DNA from: Saccoglossus kowalevskii
Lineage: Eukaryota; Hemichordata; Enteropneusta; Harrimaniidae
Assembly (NCBI RefSeq): GCF_000003605.2
Contig: NW_003129855.1
Coordinates: 437,330-488,120 of the forward strand
DNA: 50,791 nt
Direction of reading: 5' to 3'
Within the stretch, counting starts at the first letter, position 1. Each line of letters begins with the position of its first letter. Shown here in pieces: positions 27,001 to 37,973 of this stretch. The notes under the pieces were generated by a model. It was not told the DNA's origin and did not search any database. It saw only the letters and a program-made list of their open reading frames with translations. The position numbers were made by a program, and so were the translations under genes.

Positions 27001-30000
27001 AGTACTGTAAACTAAGTTAATTTCGCAAGTGAAACATTTTTGCAAATTTTGCAAGTCAATGAAAACCATGAAATTTTGTATCAGTGAAAATGTTTCTAGG
27101 GTCCTACGACGTAGTGTAAGCGACTTTCACAAAGTTTAGTCTTTACAAATACCATGAAATCATCAACAGTTTTGCGATATACAGCATACATTTATTGTTT
27201 TGTAGTGAATGATATCACAGGGGTAGACAATAACTTTGGAGTTCATTTATCTTCCAACAATTCAGATTTAATTTAAACTTTGATTGTGGAAAAACAGAAA
27301 ATATTGAATTAACTGTACAATGTAACTGCGCAAACAACAAAAATGAAACTCAATTGATCAAGCTTCATCTAGTTGTAAATTGACAGATTTTGCAACCAGG
27401 TTTGCAGATTGATTTTCTTTGAATGTCCTTCCGTACAGTCTATGGTGTGAGGAAATAATGGACATCAAATAATTGATTAATATAGTTCTGCAAATAACGA
27501 GAACACCAAGACGTATTTTTAAATGTTTTTAGTTCCATTATGTATGTATTGTTTTAAAGCATCTTTCCAAGGTCATTCATGTTCTGACAGGGTGAGTGTG
27601 TCCTCCATTTCACCAGCTTTTGTATATTTTGACTTGTCTGGTGCTGGACCTTCTGTGCAAACTATCAAGAAATCAAGAGCATATTGAGTATATCCTGAAA
27701 TAATTTCTTCCTAAGCTTTGTTATTATCGTATTTGCTTTATTAGATTCGCACATCTAACAGATAAGCACATTAATTTTATCCTGGATCATTAAAATATAA
27801 CTGATTTTGACCATAGACTTACAGTTATCATTTTCGTATGTGAATGTGCTACTATTAGTGCATATAGAACATTCTGAAATTTCTTTTGCTGTCCAGTGTT
27901 CTCTGCAAACTAAATTAATAAATAGTTATGAGAATACTTAGTAGTTAGGCTTCCCAAAGTCACTCATGTCATTTACATATGTGAGTATACCAGCAATATT
28001 TTTTGTTGTTGTTTTATCAGGATTTAAGGAAAAATTCAGCATATCAATTTAATGACAATTTCAAAAAAAATAATATAAAATTGAGCGATTTTAGAAAAAA
28101 AAAAGGCCAGAAACATTTTAGAGGTATAATATAATTTACCTACCAGTATATCAATATAAACAATAAATACTAAATTAGATCAAAACAAATTTTTAACTAT
28201 TATTCATCGTTCTTTCCATTTGCATGAAAACAAAGCTAACGTTAATGAGGTGCTTGTATGAATGCTTGTACGAATGCTTGTACGAGTTGGCATGCTTGGC
28301 ATTAGTGAGATACTAGTAAGCAAATTTTGAGCTGTGCAGTATGGCCAATGCTGGCTGGCTGAATGTGACCTGAAAATGAAAAGTGTGTTTTCCAAACAAA
28401 AATAATATAATAAAATCAGTGGGGTTAGTACAAGGTAATATTTTGACTACATACAAATAATGGACAACAATCTAGAACAGATAGGAGCTCTTGGTACTTT
28501 AAAGCTAGCATTCAAAACTGACGCATAATTAAATTGCACAGGGTAATCTGGCTAAACATGTCTCATCTTTGTAACATGGGTAAATACTACAAAGAACAAG
28601 TTGAAATTATTGATGGCTATGATACTTGCTGTAGATTTTTAATTTTATAGAAAAAAGTCAAAACCAGTCAATTATCAGCTTGGAAGTTGAGTTACACCAG
28701 AACTGTACTGTACATTACTGAGATGAATCAGATGTCTTGACTCTCATCAATTATACAAACAGCAAACCAACCCTATAGACAAACATTAAAAAAAACTGTT
28801 ACCAATTTTTTCCCATTATTTGTAGTTGGACCAGAATCCACAATATTTGTCATATAAACATTGAGTATTGTTTGTATAAATCTTGCAAATTTTGTTATGA
28901 AATTACAACTGTTGATTATTGAAATATTGATTTTTAATTGGAAACAATATTTACGTGTAAAAAAACGACTAATTGTTTTTTGTCGTGTCCACATTTTTAA
29001 TTTTTGCATAAATTTCTTTTCATGCAATGAATCTGTGAATGCATTCAGGTTATCGTGGATGAATTATTTTGGTGACTAAATCTATACAGAGATCATTTTG
29101 CTGATCAGAGTTTTCATTTGTTTTTGCTAATTCTTTCTTTATTTGCCAAAGTACATTAATAATTTATAAATACAAAACAAAATCAAAAATACAATGAAAG
29201 TAAATATAATAAATATAACTTTATACAAGAAAGTGTAAGTGTAAAATGTAAATATGAAATAACAGGAAAGTAGAAATTAACACAAGTTGTGCTAGTCAAG
29301 TCTACTGCCCAATATAGAAATGAATAATACACAATCAAATGTAATTGACAGTAAGCAAATGAAATTTGTAAACACATTCACAATATTTGCTTCCCCAATG
29401 GTTGACTCCAGGGCATGCAGAATTTTAACTTCTAATGTTAAGGACATCATGCATCAATGGGTGTATGTGTGAGTTTGTGTACATTTAGTCCACATTTGGG
29501 GCACTATATATACATAAGGCAGTCTGTCAATGTTCATAAACTCAACTACATATACTATGTTGACATACATGTAGATCATCAAGCCCTGACTTTGTCTTAT
29601 TTTTCTTACAGGGCGATTCTGTCAAATACTTCCTTGATGAAACTGATCGTGTTGGCAAGAAGGTAAATTAATGTCTTTTGTCATTTTTCCTTCTTCTTAG
29701 TTAAATACGATACTGCATGAAAAAAATACCATTGTTGCTTGGTGTTTCGCTAACCATTCACCATTTTCGTGTGGAAATTCTGGTCCCAGTGTCAACATTT
29801 TTTAAATCTAGACTAAAAACTTATCGCTTCGAGCATTGTAAGATGAATATCAGGCATAATACCAATGAAATTGATGTATGAAAAAAAAAATCTCATGTAC
29901 TGCATGGTAGAACAAGAATATCTTTATACCTCAGTATCCTTATTTATTTATTATATATATTTTTTATGACTTATTTGAACCATGAATTGTTCATAGAAGA

Positions 30001-31267
30001 CCTTCATCATTTAAAAACATGTGATCGTCAATTAGAAAACAAACATTTTCTTATGCATGGCAAACTTCATCAATTGACAAAATGTGTGCGATTCAAACTG
30101 ACGCTGGTGATAACTAGAGGCAAAACTTTTGTTCTGTTTAAGAATACATGTTACTCATTAATATAAATTACCTGAACATATTTCAATTTGTTGCATGAAT
30201 GCAATCATTCTACTTTTTGCAAAGTAGCGAAAATCGTTAATGATTAGTTAAGAAAAACACTATTATAGAAATATTGACCTTGACCAAGTTTGATATTCAG
30301 ATTTGTAGGCCCAAGGGAGCATTTTTGCAGCAAAGCCCCCTCATTGGTCGGCAGCCACTCTAAGTTACATAACGACAACAGCACAGAATTTGATATGGAT
30401 AAAACAGATTTGCTCATTTTTGACAACCCAATTTTCTAATTTTAGTCAATATATAAAAATATAAAAAAAAAAGCTAGAAAACTTTTGTCTTGGTGCATTT
30501 GGTAGATCTCTATCGATTGCATGCAAATTGCTTTCACACTGCATCTCAAACAGTGGATCTATTTCAGTTGACATGCTTTTTTTTTCGGTATAAAATGGTG
30601 ACCCACAAAAATGGTTGAATTTTTATGACAACATACTCGGTCTCTGTTTTCCTATCTCTGTTATATATTTATCATTGAGTGAACATCTCTTTTTCAGGAT
30701 TACTTGCCAACCAAGTTGGATGTCCTACACTCTCGCAAGGCCACGAAAGGAATTGTAGAGCACAACATGGATATCAGAGGAATACCGTTCAAGTTTGTAG
30801 ACGTCGGTGGTCAGCGATCGCAAAGGCAAAAATGGTTCATGTGTTTTGAAGGAGTCACTTCAATCTTGTTTCTGGTTTCGTCAAGTGAGTTTGATCAGGT
30901 CTTGATGGAGGACAGGGTGACAAACCGACTGGTGGAATCGTGTAATATCTTTGAAACAATCGTGAATAACAAATCATTCTGCGAGGTTTCGATCATCTTG
31001 TTCCTTAACAAAACAGACTTGCTGGAGAGCAAAGTGAAGCATGTGAGCATATTGGACTATTTCCCCGCCTTCCAAGGAGACCCTCACGGTCTCACCGATG
31101 TTCAAAACTTTATTCTAAATATGTTTGACTCAAGGAGAAGAGAGCGCACTAAGCCGTTGTTTCATCATTTTACAACTGCAATAGACACTGAGAATATTAA
31201 ATTTGTATTTCAAGCTGTTAAGGACACTATTCTGCAAGATAATTTGAAGTCGCTTATGCTTCAGTGA
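18005..31267 (+). CDS. Heterotrimeric G protein alpha subunit, G12/13 class (3 coding exons, 360 aa)
   Basis: This GTPase relays GPCR signals to RhoGEFs and the actin cytoskeleton at the plasma membrane. Exons are 18005-18466, 29612-29662 and 30698-31267, with GT/AG introns of 11.1 and 1.0 kb, both phase 0. Motifs are the P-loop GAGESGKST (45-53), switch I with R184 and T187 in RKATKGI, switch [14 protein letters not shown] with catalytic Q210, NKTD (275-278) and [10 protein letters not shown] (329-338). It ends DNLKSLMLQ, the class-specific G12/13 tail. There is no N-terminal Gly-2 for myristoylation, but Cys8 and Cys9 fit palmitoylation. The class is certain; whether to name it GNA12 or GNA13 is not, since invertebrates usually have one pro-orthologue. 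An in-frame TTG at 17966 was rejected as start in favour of ATG 18005. Intron 1 carries a SINE, a LINE and other repeats. Confidence 0.97.
19085..19340 (-). mobile_element. Diverged copy of the tRNA-derived SINE
   Basis: Read on the minus strand, this aligns with the SINE at 1276. TGGCAGCACAGTGGTTGT matches its A-box region, CATGTTCAAATGCTAC its B-box region, and GAGATTCATTCACT, CGTTAAGGTC and CAGGTGCTTG its body. It is much more diverged and has no clear tail or target-site duplication. It lies in intron 1 of the G-alpha gene, antisense to it. Confidence 0.75.
23779..25996 (+). mobile_element. 5'-truncated L1/Tx1-like LINE with target-site duplication
   Basis: The element starts at about 23790 inside the reverse transcriptase and runs to an A-tail ending at about 25990. 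AAAAATCTGAA occurs at both edges (23779-23789 and 25986-25996), a likely target-site duplication whose A-run overlaps the tail. Conserved pieces are [37 protein letters not shown] (YADD codons at 24200-24211), [19 protein letters not shown], and a C-terminal zinc knuckle [15 protein letters not shown]. The coding region is broken by frameshifts and stops, by a short duplication (GCGGCTTCTATTA at about 24065 and 24103) and by another duplication at about 24910-24985. The endonuclease end is missing, so it cannot move by itself. It lies sense-oriented in the G-alpha intron 1. Confidence 0.88.
26490..26780 (+). repeat. Two tandem copies of a ~145-bp dispersed repeat
   Basis: Copy 1 (about 26490-26629) and copy 2 (about 26636-26780) both begin CACCTGCACATGC or similar, share TTGCATTTTTAGTATG/TTGCGTTCTTAGCGTG and GGACTCAATTCCCG-like segments, and end near CTTTAA. 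A third copy is at 31958-32100. The GGACTCAATTCCC segment faintly recalls a tRNA B box, but I could not establish a tRNA origin. Confidence 0.7.
27072..27175 (+). repeat. Dispersed repeat, copy 1 (partner at 46693)
   Basis: TTTTGTATCAGTGAAAAT followed by TCTAGGGTCC, then a stretch with ATGAAATCATCAA, parallels TTTTGTAGCAGTGAAAAT, TCTAGGGTCC and ATAAAATCTTCAA at 46693-46790. A TACTGTAAA at about 27004 may be a terminus. Boundaries are unclear. Confidence 0.45.
28251..28285. repeat. Short tandem repeat of 13 bp
   Basis: AATGCTTGTACG and close variants are repeated about 2.7 times in the G-alpha intron 1. Confidence 0.7.
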
Positions 31268-31407
31268 TTGTTTTTTTTTTATCCACTGATAGACTTTGTA
31301 ATCGTGTGAAACAAGTTGGATGTTCACATTTGTAAAACCCATGCGTCGAAAGAATGTGACTAGACTGGACATTAATTATTGACAACTTTCATCACATGGC
31401 TGAGATG

Positions 31408-31603
31408 TACTGTAGAATACTTCATTTTCGCTTGGATTTTATTTTCGTTATTTTCGTGAATAGAATGATTCAGCGAATATACTTTTTTTCCTATATTTCA
31501 CATTAAACTCATCAAAAATCAGTGAAAATAAATTTTAAGCAAAACGTCCAAAATGCCTTTTCAGCGAAAATTAATTCCAGCGAAAATAAAGTATTCCACA
31601 GTA
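31408..31603. mobile_element. MITE with ~25-bp terminal inverted repeats, copy 1
   Basis: The left end, TACTGTAGAATACTTCATTT, is the near-perfect reverse complement of the right end, AAATAAAGTATTCCACAGTA. Both termini carry TA, consistent with a Tc1/mariner-type TA target. It lies 141 bp past the G-alpha stop codon and contains an AATAAA, so it may form part of the 3' UTR. A second copy of similar length is at 45213-45398. Confidence 0.8.
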
Positions 31604-31822
31604 TTTCAGTTTTTAAATGAGTTTTGTTTTACATAAGCGCTAACTCCATTAGACATGTTGATCCAATTTTCTTATCAATATTTTTAATATGTATAGATTA
31701 TGAACAAACAACATTTTCATAAAATAACCTGAAAATTAAGTTACATTTTTCACCAATAACACTAAAACTCGTCAGAGTTACCTCAATGAATTTTACTAAT
31801 ATATGACTGAGTTTCTTCTACC

Positions 31823-31853
31823 ATTGTGGTGGTGGTGGTGGTGGTGGGGGGGG
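31823..31853. repeat. GGT microsatellite ending in a G-run
   Basis: A GGT repeat of about seven units runs into a stretch of eight or more Gs, downstream of the G-alpha gene. It could form a G-quadruplex; this is inference. Confidence 0.8.
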
Positions 31854-31957
31854 TGTCTGTGCCACTGGTGTACGGGATAAGTTTACCATGGTGCATGTGT
31901 CATGGATTTCAAGTTTACATTCAGATTTAGCTTGTGAATCCAGATGCGGGGGAGTCG

Positions 31958-32100
31958 TCACCTGCGCATGCATCAGTTGGCCATAGCGTGTCATTGTTTA
32001 CCCATAAGCCTTTGCATTTTTAGCGTGTGTTGAGATCGTTGCTCGGAATTCAATTCCCGCGCGTGTACAGGTGAAGGTGAATACCCTCTCGCTTTAAAAT
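31958..32100 (+). repeat. Third copy of the ~145-bp dispersed repeat
   Basis: This copy shares CACCTGCGCATGCATCA, GGCCATAGCGTGTCATT, TTTGCATTTTTAGCGTGTG, TCAATTCCCG and CCCTCTCGCTTTAA with the tandem pair at 26490-26780. It directly abuts the 69-bp minisatellite. Confidence 0.75.
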
Positions 32101-32121
32101 GTAGCCTGGGGTATTGAGTGT

Positions 32122-32600
32122 CTTTCATTGTTTTCAATTTGACCTGAGAGGCTTCCATTGGTTCAGATGTGAACTTGGAACATTTAGCAGCTTTCATTGT
32201 TTTCAATTTGACCTGAGAGGCTTCCATTGGTTCAGATGTGAACTTGGAACATTTAGCAGCTTTCATTGTTTTCAATTTGACCTGAGAGGCTTCCATTGGT
32301 TCAGATGTGAACTTGGAACATTTAGCAGCTTTCATTGTTTTCAATTTGATCCGAGAAGCTTCCATTGGTTCAGATGTGAACTTGGAACATTTAGCAGCTT
32401 TCATTGTTTTCAATTTGATCCGAGAAGCTTCCATTGGTTCAGATGTGAACTTGGAACATTTAGCAGCTTTCATTGTTTTCAATTTGACCTGAGAGGCTTC
32501 CATTGGTTCAGATGTGAACTTGGAACATTTAGCAGCTTTCATTGTTTTCAATTTGATCCGAGAAGCTTCCATTGGTTCAGATGTGAACTTGGAACATTTG
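32122..32600. repeat. 69-bp minisatellite, seven units, open on both strands
   Basis: Units start at 32122, 32191, 32260, 32329, 32398, 32467 and 32536, with a degenerate tail to about 32700. Two variants differ at GACCTGAGAGGC (units 1, 2, 3, 6) versus GATCCGAGAAGC (units 4, 5, 7), giving the order AAABBAB. Because 69 is a multiple of three, open frames run through on both strands (32114-32641 plus, 31991-32707 minus), encoding 23-residue repeats such as TMKAAKCSKFTSEPMEAS on the minus strand. I recognise no domain and see no promoter or splice context, so I treat it as non-coding. Confidence 0.9.
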
Positions 32601-32700
32601 GCTTTCATTGTTTTAAATGTGGACTGGAAGGCATTGAATAGTTTCATTTGTTGAAGTGTGACACAGGAGCATTGAGTGGCTTCTATTGTGACATTGGGGG

Positions 32701-35700
32701 CTTTCATTGGTTTAAATTGAACCTGACATTTGTAAATAGGTGGTTTCTTTATTGATCCCTGCTCTGCAGTACTGTATGAAAATAGGGCCCTGGGATTTGG
32801 GTTGTATGTGTGTATGTGTTAATCTATCTATCCAATGTCACTTCTGTGATGTGCCTGGACCAATTTTGGTCAAAGTTGGAATATTGACACAACATAATGT
32901 TACACATATGATTTAACCAATTGGCAACAAACTCTGTCTTCCAAGAACAATGAAATGTCAATGGGTTGTCAAAAATTCCTCAGACATACCTGGATTAATT
33001 TCATTCGAACTTGGCGTCAACATCACACATTATGGGTTACTGATGCACATCATTTCGTTTCATTATTGGATTTGAGATGGCTGACCGTTAATATTTTTTT
33101 CCTCATTTCTCTTTCGATCAATTCCTGGTGATCCTAATTCTGTTGTGTGATTGTAATTGCGAGATTCCATTTCTAAAAAAAAAAAATCATGTCCTCCACT
33201 GCTTGCGCAAGATGAATCAATTGCATATACAGATGTTTTTACTGCAATTTAAGTTTTCCCTTTTTTTACTGTGTGACAGCTTTCACTTACAGCTGTATTG
33301 AAGTGACATCATAGTTCAATGGCACTAACATTTTTACAGGGACTTTTAACATTTTTAATAACATGTATGTGTGTGGTTCCATACTATTTCCCAGACAAAT
33401 TTGCATTTATGAAAATTAAGATAATTTATTTATGGCTCAGGGTGACAATATTTGCTCATTTTTAGCCTAGCCAAAATAAGTTGCATTTCAACAAATAATT
33501 GAAGGGCGGTGGTCGTTGGGCAGCGTTCTGTTCGGTATGGGGCTCATAGCATATACAGCTTGTGCAAAATAAATTATGTGTACACAAAATTCTAACACGC
33601 TCAGTATGACGACCACTGTCCTTTAATATTTCAGAATAACTAGAGTGAGAAATCAACACTTTAATTTAATTATTAAAAAAACACTGGACTATAGTACTTT
33701 TAAACAGTCAAGATTGAGATATACCATGTATTGATGTTAAAATAATGTGGGATACTTAGATGATGTATAGCACACGGTTAAATCAGCATTAAAATAATCA
33801 AATATTACTTTTGTTAAAAAGCAGGGTTATTTTTATTTGTTCATTTTTATGTTTTAACTTTTAAGTAACCAACAAATCTGAAATTTTCATAGTGATTACC
33901 AATCTTGTGTCAGGCCTGCTTAATACAGAATACGTAATTTGAGGCTTTGTCTGGTAAATTGTGTGCAATCGCACATATATCATTATTTTGTAAATGGCTT
34001 CCAAAATAACAGCTTTCCAAGGCGTTTTAACACTTTGATCAATTATGATTAACACTGTTTGTATTGAGATTTAATTGTTGCAGATTATTTAAAGATGGGC
34101 AGTTTAAAAAGTATTCTCAGGTTGCAATCTGAGTTTATTTGCCAAGTCCTGAAGAATCTGGAAAAGATAAATATTACATAATGGAAACAAGATATTGGCA
34201 CTAATACAGCTTGTAAAATTAGAGACTTTTTAGACTGCACTTTCACACGGTCTCCCCAACGAAATAAAAAATTTATAATTCTTTACTTAAAGAGTTCATT
34301 CAAGTGTACAAAATGTATGCGAGTACTTTATTTATCAAATTTTGGTCGTTGTATGAAATATAGTGGCAATCAAGCTTTGAATGGAGAAATTTCTTAAATT
34401 TTTTTTTTTTTTAAATATAAAGCAAATTGTATTGTAATTTTTTGCTGAGATTTTTACAAGTAGATTTTTAGAGGTGGATTTTTCCCATTGATAATATGAA
34501 GGTAGTTTGTATACTTGTATTACTATATCTTGCTCATTCTGTAGTGTGGATTATTGTACATGTAACATTATATATCACTCATTCACACTGGCATGATCGT
34601 TGTACATTATCCATATTGCTTCAATATTGTGATCTGTTTGGGTATTTTTGGTACTCTATTTGTAAAAAAAAAAAAAAAGCTTGTAATAAAGTACCAAGTC
34701 AATCCGATGCTGACAATTGTTAACAAAAAATAACATAAAGAAATTATTTAAGCCTTGCTTGTCTATTGAATTCTTACTTGTGGTGAGTTAACACTATTCC
34801 GACTCTCCTAGAAAATAGTTTTTTGGCAGCTGCACTGTTATATGAATTAGCTAATTTGCATACTAGTTGTCCAATTTTTTAGATTCAGTGTGTACAAAGC
34901 ACGAATGGGGAGATATTGTCTGTTGCATGAAATCTAAAAAATTACACTAAAGTCTAATTTGGTACATATTCAATTTAGCCACAATGTTTAACACGCACAT
35001 TTGCGCAGATATCAGTATGATATTATACAAATGTTCACCCCAACAGAGTTTGAAATGCAGTTTAGTGATGCAAAGATCTTATTTCAACGAAGGCTCAGTC
35101 GTAGAATGTTTTACGGAAAAGGCAGATTATATTGTCAATCAGCCGATACTTGATTGTGTGTTGGAAGTGTGAACTGCGTACAGTTCTTTCTTTGTCGTCC
35201 ATGTATATCATATGAAACAGAGCCCCCACAGAAAACTGGACAGTTGATTATGTGACTGCAAATTATGTACCCCGGTAGTTCCTATTGATCTACTATTCAC
35301 ATCTTCATGTTGCTGTATGTAGCTCAGAGCATGGCTAGTAAAAACAGAGTTTAACAATGCAGGGGCCATTTTTGCGTGACCCTTTCTTTGTATAACATGT
35401 ACAAGCTGAACATGTACCTTTAAATAGAACTGGTATTGGGTAAGTGGAAATTGTTCTTTTTTTTTAATGACGCGGCCTGGATGTTATGAACTATGGCGAA
35501 ATAATGTACGTACAAACAAAAGTGAAATGGCAAAATAGAGGGAAATTTGACAAGCTGGCATCTAAAATCAAAATAATCTAATAGAAAATGAAAATGTGTG
35601 CATTTGTTCTTTTTGTGTGTGCGTGTGCATGCGTGCATACAGCCACCATTTGCAGACACCCCACTGGAGTTGTATTTCACAAAATGATTTAACAGTAGAG

Positions 35701-36858
35701 TACTCTGAATCAGACAACTTTCATTTTCTAATGGCTAAAGGAGCTCCACAGGCTGTTCTGATTGTAGCAGGGCAGACCTTTGCCTCAGTCCATGACTACG
35801 GGTAGTTAGTAAATATGTTAGCATCAGAATTCTCACACTTACTATTTTGCATCAATATAGTTACATCAGTCACAATTGATTGTTAGTGTGCAGGCAATTC
35901 TGTCAAGTTTTAATTGAATCTGGTCAGGGTAACAGATTAGCCTGACAAGGTTGCACGAGTTGCGGTGCTCCAAACCCAACACACGCCTGACAAAATGATG
36001 TAGTTTTTCACCCAACCCCGACGATGTCTTGTTGGTACCAATCAAATTGCAGGAATGTCAGATAGTGACAGCCATCAAAGAGTAACCATTCACAGCAGAG
36101 TTTATTTGTTAACATGTGACAATGCATCAGGTTCTCTCAAATTTCCACCCAATGTTTATCATCTTGTTGAAAACAGTGTAATTTTTCCGACAATGTGAAT
36201 ATATCCAAACAGTGGTGGTAGTAATTTCTCAGTGACGATATAAATTAGAAGAACTGCTAGTAATTTAAAGAGAACTAGCGAAATCAGTTCTTCCATTAAT
36301 GCCAATCTGTCTTAATGTAAATATTAAAGCACTAATCGCATTCATATTTTTTTTACACATCAAATAGGATGAATATCCAACACTGATAACTGTGGCAATT
36401 CATGTTAAAGGTTACTCCAACCAATATGTGGTATTGTGATGGCAAATATGAAAAAAAAAAATACTTTGAACAATGCACCAGGTTTTCTCAGATGTAGGCT
36501 GCAAAAGCTTTAGCACAATGTACCTACATGCCACAAGCATGGAAATTAAAAGATAAAGGACCACAATGAACAGTAGTGTGCATACTTCATGATGCACTGT
36601 AGTTATTGTAGTATAATATTAGATGCAAGGATTACTGTTGAACATTATAGATTTTATTTACTAGATTCAACATTTAGGAATATTTGTAAAATACTGTACT
36701 GAACGCCAGCAACAAAATGGTACTTGCAAGAACGTGATTTGTGCACACTGTTGTAATTAAATTTTGATGCCGACCCCACATACCGGTAACAAGATTTCTT
36801 ATCCCTCTCTGGATGAACAGCACCCTCAGTGATTAAACACTGAAATCATGTTTGAAAC
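32701..36858. other. Intergenic region, no gene seen
   Basis: This lies between the G-alpha gene and the 112-N gap. It is AT-rich with homopolymers. Open frames at 34496-34723, 34984-35172 and 35596-35805 show no domain or splice support. I recognise no named repeat. Confidence 0.4.
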
Positions 36859-36970
36859 NNNNNNNNNNNNNNNNNNNNNNNNNNNNNNNNNNNNNNNNNN
36901 NNNNNNNNNNNNNNNNNNNNNNNNNNNNNNNNNNNNNNNNNNNNNNNNNNNNNNNNNNNNNNNNNNNNNN
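36859..36970. other. Assembly gap of 112 Ns
   Basis: The bases are unknown. The flanking sequences are not duplicated across the gap, unlike those at the gap at 14077. Confidence 0.99.
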
Positions 36971-37415
36971 TTATAACAACCGGCAAGAATGGTGGATAAT
37001 TCTGACATTGTTGATAAAAAAAAATATCTGACACAGAAACTCAACAATGGTCTATTTCTTATAATCTTTGTACGAGCATTACTGAAGCATCACTCTAAAT
37101 TGCACCAAAATTCATTTCAACTATTATTGCATTTGTGATATCATAACCACATGCTGTCTCACACACACAAGCGTGATGGTCAAAATAGTTTCACTACAAA
37201 CAACTCGCAAAATAATACTTATAGTAAAAAGTAGAAGTTGAAAAACAGCCATGTTGATTTTCAGATATTGACGGAATAAACAAATACACATTGTAAAACA
37301 CAATTTTGATTAAGAGTGACTGAGCATATTTATCTTTTTAATTACAGCATACATCTCATTATTTACATTACAGTAATATATCATAATAAAAAAAAAAATA
37401 CTACATAGTACGGTA

Positions 37416-37626
37416 TACTGTAAAGGGGTTAATTATTCACTGGGTTTTAATTTTGCTTATTTCGCTGACTGAAAAATGCGCTAAATTAAAACTTAGTGAA
37501 TATGTGAAATTGAGCATGGAACACATTATCCAAATGATAAAACCGTAAATTTTAAACCCACTAAATATGCCTGAAACACTAAATCAGTGAAATTTAAACC
37601 CAGTGAAAATTAGTCATTTTACAGTA
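37416..37626. mobile_element. Second MITE type, 211 bp, with ~40-bp imperfect inverted ends
   Basis: The left end, TACTGTAAAGGGGTTAATTA, and the right end, TAGTCATTTTACAGTA, are inverted copies, as are TTCACTGGGTTTTAATTTTG and GAAATTTAAACCCAGTGAAA inside them. The ends resemble the CTGT/ACAG plus TA termini of the MITE at 31408, but the interior differs. It lies downstream of SMDT1. Confidence 0.65.
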
Positions 37627-37973
37627 TGTTAGTTTAACTGTGTAGATGTTATTAGCTGATCAATGTTAAAATAAATAAAAAATAGCATAAAACTCTTCTT
37701 CAAACATGCAGGTGACTCCGGCTTGAAGAGATAAACTGAAAAAAAAAAAAAAAATTATTACAATTAATATCACATTACCTGCCAAGACATAATTACATAC
37801 ATGATGTAAGACTGCACATTGTTGAGGGAATAAATTATAATGCAACCCCATATTACATGATATCACGAGGACAGGGATGTACATCGTGTTATTTTTGTAC
37901 TTTTGAACTTTTGTAATACCATGAAGGACATTCATTAGAAAATTTGATTACCTTAAAAAGATAAAATGAGCAA

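Noticed and set aside
31991-32707. 238-aa repetitive protein on the minus strand
   Set aside because: It is the product of a 69-bp tandem repeat that is equally open on the other strand; there is no domain, promoter or splice evidence.
37666-37935. 89-aa hydrophobic minus-strand open frame after SMDT1
   Set aside because: It includes a poly-Phe stretch from a homopolymer and lies where the SMDT1 3' UTR is expected.
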